Assembly: GCA_009920595.1 (NCBI GenBank)
Contig: RFZR01000111.1
Span: forward strand, 1-5,888
Length of the DNA stretch: 5,888 nucleotides
Reading direction: 5' to 3'
DNA from: Alphaproteobacteria bacterium
Lineage (GTDB): Bacteria; Pseudomonadota; Alphaproteobacteria; Rhizobiales; Beijerinckiaceae
Shown here: positions 5,454 through 5,888 of the stretch, in pieces
How positions within the stretch are numbered: position 1 is the first letter of the stretch
Layout of the letters: each line of letters opens with the position of its first letter
Made by a program: the position numbers and the translations under genes
The notes under the pieces: generated by a model
Database searches by the model: none
What the model saw: only the letters and a program-made list of their open reading frames with translations
Told to the model about the DNA's origin: nothing

Positions 5454-5888
5454 ATGGCTAGCGTCACTATGACGGTCAATGGCAAACAAGTCACCGCGAC
5501 GGTCGATCCGCGGACTTTGCTTGCTCAATTTCTGCGTGAACATCTTCATCTGACCGGCACCCATGTGGGCTGTGACACGAGTCAATGCGGGGCCTGCGTT
5601 GTCCATGTCAACGGAAGGGCGATCAAGAGCTGCACCACGCTCGCGGTCTCATGCGATGGCGCATCGGTGACAACGATCGAGGGGATCGGCACACCGGACA
5701 ATCTCCATCCGATGCAGGCGGCTTTCCGTGAAAATCATGGTCTGCAATGCGGCTTCTGCACACCGGGCATGATCATGTCCGCCATCGATATCGTGAACCG
5801 CAAGGGCAACAAGCTTGACGAGCACACGATCCGTGAAGAGCTCGAAGGCAATATTTGCCGCTGCACCGGTTACCACAACATCGTGAAA
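5454..5888 (+). CDS. coxS: [2Fe-2S] small subunit of a CO-dehydrogenase/xanthine-oxidase-family molybdenum hydroxylase, 3' end cut off
   Basis: The 145 visible residues form a CoxS-type electron-transfer subunit carrying two [2Fe-2S] clusters. The N-terminal plant-ferredoxin domain binds one through Cys40, Cys45, Cys48 and Cys60 (GCDTSQCGACVVHVNG, then SC). The C-terminal helical domain binds the other through Cys99, Cys102, Cys135 and Cys137 (QCGFCTPGM; ICRCTGY). All eight ligands are present. Subunits of this kind are usually about 160 residues, so only the tail is missing. The partners, a molybdopterin large subunit and an FAD medium subunit, should follow to the right. The gene has its own promoter and no CoxM gene before it, which suggests an S-first order as in form II clusters. 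Whether the substrate is CO, a purine or another heterocycle cannot be told from this subunit; no link with hydroxyproline is shown beyond adjacency. Confidence 0.92.
   Translation, partial: MASVTMTVNGKQVTATVDPRTLLAQFLREHLHLTGTHVGCDTSQCGACVVHVNGRAIKSCTTLAVSCDGASVTTIEGIGTPDNLHPMQAAFRENHGLQCGFCTPGMIMSAIDIVNRKGNKLDEHTIREELEGNICRCTGYHNIVK

Noticed and set aside
5388..5876. Minus-strand open frames antisense to the CoxS gene
   Set aside because: They are shadows of a gene with all eight iron-sulfur cysteines in place and a strong ribosome site.

Overview
The window looks like chromosomal DNA of a free-living or plant/soil-associated bacterium, most probably an alphaproteobacterium (Hyphomicrobiales-like). 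This rests on the protein flavour, the moderately high GC seen by eye, and the pairing of hydroxyproline catabolism genes with a CO-dehydrogenase-type iron-sulfur subunit. The taxonomic call is inference from resemblance, not from a marker gene. No RNA gene, mobile element, CRISPR array or phage sign was seen. Coding density is high.

Layout, left to right. (1) Positions 1-2645, minus strand: a tight three-gene unit read right to left. It encodes a DHDPS-family 1-pyrroline-4-hydroxy-2-carboxylate deaminase (2645-1737), a DadA-like FAD D-amino-acid (D-hydroxyproline) dehydrogenase (1715-483) and a 4-hydroxyproline 2-epimerase cut by the left edge (460 to <1). (2) Positions 2646-2790: a divergent intergenic region with a 10-bp direct repeat and a short palindrome. 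(3) Positions 2791-3564, plus strand: an alpha/beta hydrolase of unknown substrate. (4) Positions 3561-5212, minus strand: a two-subunit aconitase X, large subunit first (5212-3956) then small subunit (3959-3561), joined by an ATGA overlap. The small subunit ends tail to tail with the hydrolase on a shared CTAG. (5) Positions 5213-5453: a divergent intergenic region with an inverted repeat, a probable promoter and a possible leader hairpin switch. (6) From 5454 to the right edge, plus strand: a CoxS-type [2Fe-2S] subunit, cut by the window end.

How the genes fit together. The left unit supplies three consecutive steps of trans-4-hydroxy-L-proline breakdown: epimerisation to cis-4-hydroxy-D-proline, oxidation to 1-pyrroline-4-hydroxy-2-carboxylate, and deamination/dehydration to 2-oxoglutarate semialdehyde. 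The semialdehyde dehydrogenase that would finish the path is not in view. Aconitase X has been characterised in bacteria as cis-3-hydroxy-L-proline dehydratase, giving 1-pyrroline-2-carboxylate, so the locus appears able to use both collagen/plant-wall hydroxyproline isomers. The 1-pyrroline-2-carboxylate reductase is also outside the window. The hydrolase sits between the two units and has no known role in this pathway. The CoxS gene starts what is probably a separate molybdenum hydroxylase operon.

Nothing here is clearly a new system. The most testable oddities are the leader of the coxS-like gene, the placement of the hydrolase, and the operator-like repeats in the two divergent intergenic regions.
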